64,000 bases of DNA from JACDAN01 sp963802375 (lineage in GTDB: Bacteria; Actinomycetota; Thermoleophilia; Gaiellales; Gaiellaceae): positions 124,001-188,000 of the forward strand of contig CAWDIJ010000010.1 of assembly GCA_963802375.1 (NCBI GenBank), given 5' to 3'. Below the pieces are notes generated by a model, which was given only the letters and a program-made list of their open reading frames with translations, ran no database searches and was not told the DNA's origin. Each line of letters begins with the position of its first letter. The stretch's first letter is position 1. This document shows, piece by piece, positions 60,615 through 64,000 of the stretch. The position numbers and the translations under genes were made by a program.

Positions 60615-61553
60615 TTCCAGACAACCTCGTCGACCTGCGTGGTGATCAACGGGCGCTGGACGTCGACGACGTCGCCGACGTCGGGCGCCATCTCGCCGGC
60701 CGGAACCAGCACCATCGAAGTGTGCATGTGCGGTGGTTCGAGCAGGGCAAGCCGCCGTCGCTGGAAGTGGAACGGGCTGACCTCGCCGGCGAGCGGGTGG
60801 ACGCCCTGGGCGGTGCCGGCTCCGACCATGACGAGCGTCGCGTCGAACGGCACGACCCGCTGCTGGTAGCCGGCCGTCGTGCCGGCCCGGGCTTGCCTGG
60901 CGTCCAGCACGTCGGCTCCGAGGTGGAGGCCGCGCTTGTCGCCATGCCACAGCGCCGTGCCGAGCGCGGATGCGGAACCGCCGGTCCACCCACCCGTCGC
61001 GCAACGCCTCGTAGGCGTCCGTCGACAGGTGGCTGACCCACACCTCGTCCTGTGGATCGAGCACCTGCAGCCACTGGGCGATCTCGTCGAGGTGCTCGTC
61101 GTCCGTGCCGGCCACCGGTGGGTGCACGCTGAAGCCGACGATCTCGAGGTCCGCCCGCGCGAACCGCCGCGGTCAGCGCACCGAGCTCGTCGCACGTCGT
61201 TCCGTACCGCTGCATCGACGTCGCCAGCTTGACGAGGACGCGCCCGGGCCAGCCGTCGAGTGCCCGTACGTGGGCGGGCGAGCCGACGGTCAGGATCGGC
61301 CCCGTGTCGTTCGGCGCACGCAACGTCGGGGTCAGCACCACCGTCCTCGTGCGCCGCCGGCAGATCGTCGAGCTCGTGCACCGTGCCGACAGCGACGACG
61401 TCGCTGAGCGTCATCGCGATCTCCGCCAGCGCGGCACGGCCGAACCCATAGCCGTTGCCCTTCACGACCGGCACCAGACCCGGGGGCGTGGCCGGCCACA
61501 CGGTCGACGCGGTCACGCCATGTGGCGCGGTCGACCGTCAGCCGCAACGTCAC
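60611..61553 (-). CDS. Alanine-racemase-like PLP enzyme in the mycofactocin operon (frameshifts)
   Basis: The protein is about 313 aa. It starts MTLRLTVDRATWRDRV; then PGLVPVVKGNGYGFGRAALA, which holds the PLP Lys (VVKGNGYG), SDVVAVGTVHELDDLPAAHE, GPILTVGSPAHVRALDGWPG, RVLVKLATSMQRYG (H/RYG site). The C-terminal domain has LGADVLDARQARAGTTAGYQ (possible catalytic Tyr), VPFDATLVMVGAGTAQGVHP, and TSMVLVPAGEMAPDVGDVVD. It is shorter than true Alr (about 370). Related proteins occur in some mycofactocin clusters. It could act on an amino acid or on a mycofactocin precursor; unknown. Confidence 0.7.
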
Positions 61554-61574
61554 GACTGCCGACGGTAGCGGTCG

Positions 61575-62936
61575 TCAGCCGGCACTCGCCCGCGCCGCGT
61601 CGGCACCGGGCCACGACGGGAAGCGAGGAAGCAGCGGTCCGACCTCCCGCTCGGTCAGCACCCCCTTCCAGACGCCGAACCCGTAGGCGATGTCATCGAC
61701 GAGTTTCGGCAGTCCTCCGCTCGCCAGTGCAGGCAGCACGGCGAGCGCCGTGATCCTGCGCGTGCGCCGGGACACCAGCGATCCAGCGGCCAGGAGCGGC
61801 CACCATGCCCGACGTGCCGCGTCGGCCAACAGGCGGCCTGCGTACAGGTGCCCGGTGACGGTCAGGCGGACGGATTCGGCGACAGGGACGCCGGGCAGCT
61901 TCTTGACCAGTGCCGCTGCTGTTCCGGCGACCACCCCTGCGGCCAGTGCGGGGTGACCAGTGCCGAGCAACGCCCACACACCGGCGCTCCAGCCGTTCAT
62001 GCGCAGCGGTGCCAGAGCGCCCGGGTGCTTCCGAGCGAGCGCCGCCGCTGACGAGCCGTACGCCACACGCTGGGCGACGAGACCCCGCCAGCTGCCGCGC
62101 GGCCGGTGGTGCACGGTCACCGCTGGCTCGTAGCGGCACCGCCAGCCGGCTTCGACGAGGCGCCATACGGCGTCGACGTCCTCGCCGAAGCGGAGGGACC
62201 GATCGAAGCCGCCGATCGCCCGCAGCGCCTCGGCGCGCACCACGATCGCCGCTGCTGGCACGTAGCTCAGACGGGTACCCGGCGCGATGCGGCCACCTTC
62301 AGGGCCGAGGTCGAGCGGCGAGTGCCCTTGCTCGTAGCGGGCGACCGGTCCGGCACCGGGCGCGCTGGCGACGCGTGGCGCCACGAGCGCTACTCGGTCG
62401 TCGGCGAAGTGTCCCAACAGCGGCTCGATCCAACCCGGCTCGAGGCGGACGTCGGTGTCCACGAACGCCACGAGCGGCGTCGACAGGGCGCCGAGGCCTG
62501 CATTGCGGGCGACGGCTGGTCCCGCGTTGTTGCGCAGGCGCAACACGCGAGCGCCGTCCGCCGCGGCGACGGGTGGATCCGAGCCGTCGTCGACGGCGAT
62601 CACGTCCGCCACCCCACGGCAGCAGCGCACGATCTCCGCCAGCGCGGCATGACCGAAGACGAGGGCGGGCACGATCACGGTGACGTCGGCGAGTTCGTAC
62701 GGCGCCGCCGACCCGTCGGGATGAGGATGGACGACGCCTGCGTCGACGAGGCGCTCGAGCAGCTGATGGGTGCGCGGCGTGCCGTCGCCGTCGGTCGGCA
62801 CGTCGGCGCCGGCGGTGATCCGATCGAAGACATCAGCGCCGGCAGGCGTCAGGCGGAACAGCCGCAACGGCGAACCGCCGATCACGATGCCAGCAGACGG
62901 ACGTCGGACCGAGCGGTCGAGCGAGTACGTGGTCAT
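61575..62936 (-). CDS. mftF: Mycofactocin glycosyltransferase MftF
   Basis: MftF adds beta-1,4-glucose units to the mycofactocin redox cofactor. The protein is 453 aa from ATG 62936 (MTTYSLDRSVRRPSAGIVIG), intact. The N-terminal 90 residues read like the MftF PqqD-like start (SPLRLFRLTPAGADVFDRIT). GT2 domain: VTVIVPALVFGHAALAEIVR, VIAVDDGSDPPVAAADGARV, NNAGPAVARNAGLGALSTPL, VAFVDTDVRLEPGWIEPLL (DxD), YVPAAAIVVRAEALRAIGGF, FGEDVDAVWRLVEAGWRCRY (ED motif). The C-terminus has helices and GFGVWKGVLTEREVGPLLP. The start overlaps the mftE stop. Confidence 0.9.
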   Translation of the reverse strand: MTTYSLDRSVRRPSAGIVIGGSPLRLFRLTPAGADVFDRITAGADVPTDGDGTPRTHQLLERLVDAGVVHPHPDGSAAPYELADVTVIVPALVFGHAALAEIVRCCRGVADVIAVDDGSDPPVAAADGARVLRLRNNAGPAVARNAGLGALSTPLVAFVDTDVRLEPGWIEPLLGHFADDRVALVAPRVASAPGAGPVARYEQGHSPLDLGPEGGRIAPGTRLSYVPAAAIVVRAEALRAIGGFDRSLRFGEDVDAVWRLVEAGWRCRYEPAVTVHHRPRGSWRGLVAQRVAYGSSAAALARKHPGALAPLRMNGWSAGVWALLGTGHPALAAGVVAGTAAALVKKLPGVPVAESVRLTVTGHLYAGRLLADAARRAWWPLLAAGSLVSRRTRRITALAVLPALASGGLPKLVDDIAYGFGVWKGVLTEREVGPLLPRFPSWPGADAARASAG

Positions 62937-63658
62937 CGCCCGACGCGCGCCCGGCGCCAGCTGTCGAAGGCGTGAGCGAGATCGTCCGCCAGGTCGCGCA
63001 GCAGGGACGCGCCCTCGGTCGCCGTGGCGCCTGCGGGGTCGCCGAGCACGCCGTTCGGGCTCACGGCGACGACGCCGCCGGCCCGCAGCCGGCCCATCAG
63101 CGCCGCCACGGGTGCCGCCTCGCCGGCGGCGGCTCGTTCGACGCGTACGAGGTCTGGCCGGAGGGCGAGCATCATCGACGTCTCGGCGCGGCCGGCGTGC
63201 GCGTCGAACGCGTCGAACAGCCCCGTCGCCGGCCACCACGCCAGCACGTCGCGGCCCTCGGCGTGCAACGTCGTGACAGCCCGGTCGATGGCCTCATGGT
63301 TTCCGCCGTGGCCGTTCACGAGCACCAGCCCATCCGCCCAGTCGGCTGAACGGGCCAGCTCGACGATCGTCGCCGCAGTGACATCCGTGCCGATCGACAA
63401 CGTTCCGGCGAAGCCGGCGTGTTCACCGCTGGCCGTTGTCGTCAGCGCGGGTGCGATCAGTACGTCGGGCCGTCGGGCTGCCAGCTCGTTCGCCAGCGCG
63501 ACGGCGATGGTCGTGTCCGTCCCGAGTGGCAGGTGTGGTCCGTGCTGCTCGCACGAGCCGACTGGCACGCACAGGACTGGGTGCATCCGGTCGACGTCGG
63601 GCCACGCCTGCTCGTCGAGCCGCATCGATGAGACGGTAGTTGGCACGCCGTCCGCCAT
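62933..63658 (-). CDS. mftE: Mycofactocin peptidase MftE (creatininase family)
   Basis: MftE cleaves the modified MftA precursor to free the AHDP core. The protein is 241 aa from ATG 63658 (MADGVPTTVSSMRLDEQAWP); the second Met at 63625 is closer to known MftE starts, but a GAGGGG site favours 63658. Metal site: VLCVPVGSCEQHGPHLPLGT (Glu, His), DTTIAVALANELAARRPDVL, LVLVNGHGGNHEAIDRAVTT (NGHGGN). Further on AHAGRAETSMMLALRPDLVR and VSPNGVLGDPAGATATEGAS. This matches MftE of Mycobacterium (Rv0695 type). It is first in the operon mftE-mftF-alr-like-DUF418. mftA, B, C and D are not in the window. Confidence 0.9.
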   Translation of the reverse strand: MADGVPTTVSSMRLDEQAWPDVDRMHPVLCVPVGSCEQHGPHLPLGTDTTIAVALANELAARRPDVLIAPALTTTASGEHAGFAGTLSIGTDVTAATIVELARSADWADGLVLVNGHGGNHEAIDRAVTTLHAEGRDVLAWWPATGLFDAFDAHAGRAETSMMLALRPDLVRVERAAAGEAAPVAALMGRLRAGGVVAVSPNGVLGDPAGATATEGASLLRDLADDLAHAFDSWRRARVGR

Positions 63659-63726
63659 CCCCCTCGACGACCATGCCCACGACTAGGTTGTGTCTCGAGC
63701 GGCTCCGCCTCGGCTCGTCAACCGTC

Positions 63727-64000
63727 ATGCCATTGATCGTTCGCATCATCCTTGTCTGGGCGTCGAACACCGTCGCCATCCTTGCCGCGGCCTGGCTGAT
63801 CGACGGGATCAACTTCGACGACCAATGGCGTGTCATCGTCGCCGGTGCGATCTTCGGCGTCGTGAACTGGCTCGTCAAGCCGATCGTGACGCTCCTCGCC
63901 CTGCCGGTGATCGTCCTGACGCTCGGCATCGCCCTGTTCTTCGTCAACCTGCTGATGCTCTACATCACCTCATGGGTGATGGACGGCTTCGACATCGCGA
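63727..64000 (+). CDS. Phage-holin-family (4TM) membrane protein, partial
   Basis: The gene runs off the window after 91 codons from ATG 63727 (MPLIVRIILVWASNTVAILA). Three helices can be seen: VWASNTVAILAAAWLIDGIN, VIVAGAIFGVVNWLVKPIVT and LLALPVIVLTLGIALFFVNL. This is the small holin-like family (superfamily IV) of bacterial chromosomes; despite the name it is usual housekeeping envelope content and not a prophage sign. It is divergent from mftE with about 70 bp between starts. Confidence 0.85.
   Translation, partial: MPLIVRIILVWASNTVAILAAAWLIDGINFDDQWRVIVAGAIFGVVNWLVKPIVTLLALPVIVLTLGIALFFVNLLMLYITSWVMDGFDIA

Noticed and set aside
63727..64000. Holin-family gene as evidence of a prophage
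   Set aside because: This small four-helix family is common in bacterial chromosomes, and no other phage gene is seen.

Overview
The window is GC-rich (roughly 70 % by eye), uses many GTG starts, and packs genes tightly with many ATGA/GTGA stop-start overlaps. Together with mycofactocin genes, a GlgE/TreS-maltokinase pathway, an LPXTG surface protein and SARP/LAL-type regulation, this points to a chromosomal segment of a high-GC actinobacterium. An Acidimicrobiia (Ilumatobacter-like) origin is my best guess from gene style, not something the sequence proves. I found no rRNA, tRNA, IS element, prophage or CRISPR array.

Layout. 0-15 kb is an alpha-glucan/trehalose locus. treY lies on the + strand beside a SARP-ATPase-LuxR regulator. 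A minus-strand operon glgE > treS-maltokinase fusion > treZ > redoxin follows, so three trehalose/maltosyl routes sit together. 15-18.8 kb holds a methyltransferase, a heme-oxygenase-fold-like protein, hypotheticals and an unusual SDR. 18.9-24.3 kb is a phosphate-scavenging block: divergent phoX and phoD with a four-unit PHO box in front of each, plus an AraC regulator and a flavin/F420-type split-barrel protein. 24.3-30 kb has a lipoprotein, a cobalt-type nitrile hydratase (beta, alpha), an opposite-strand accessory protein with a TetR regulator, and a CHRD protein. 30-38.3 kb holds a thioesterase, MOSC, bicupin and AlkZ-like proteins, divergent pncA/pncB (NAD salvage), a ThuA-like secreted protein, an LPXTG protein and a phosphoribosyltransferase. 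38.3-45.5 kb is a homoprotocatechuate catabolic cluster (regulator-hpaD and hpaG-hpaE, convergent) split by a drrAB-like ABC exporter with a divergent MarR gene. 45.5-55.4 kb holds a PRC-barrel protein, a GH3 beta-glucosidase, ung, an esterase, an 81-bp tandem repeat, a PLP enzyme, a 2OG-Fe oxygenase/glutamine-synthetase-like pair and an AbiEi-DUF559 gene. 55.4-64 kb holds P450/acetoacetate-decarboxylase-like genes, a ROK kinase, a zinc peptidase, and an mftE-mftF-alr-like-DUF418 operon, ending in a partial holin-like membrane gene.

Most striking structure. Three gene blocks are bracketed by pairs of long intergenic palindromes, with a different palindrome family for each block: phoX-phoD-araC-PNPOx, drrB-drrA-marR, and the AbiEi-DUF559 gene. 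In the last two the copies are inverted. The drrAB-marR block lies exactly between the convergent hpaD and hpaE genes. The drrAB promoter has a palindromic operator filling its -35/-10 spacer. A perfect-period 81-bp repeat (about four copies) has a lone relative 4.4 kb away.

Caveat. Many genes are broken by single-base frameshifts, very densely at about 9-14.7 kb and 38.3-48.4 kb. Conserved motifs continue in another frame each time, so I read these as sequence errors and annotate whole genes across them; breakpoints and some gene ends are approximate.
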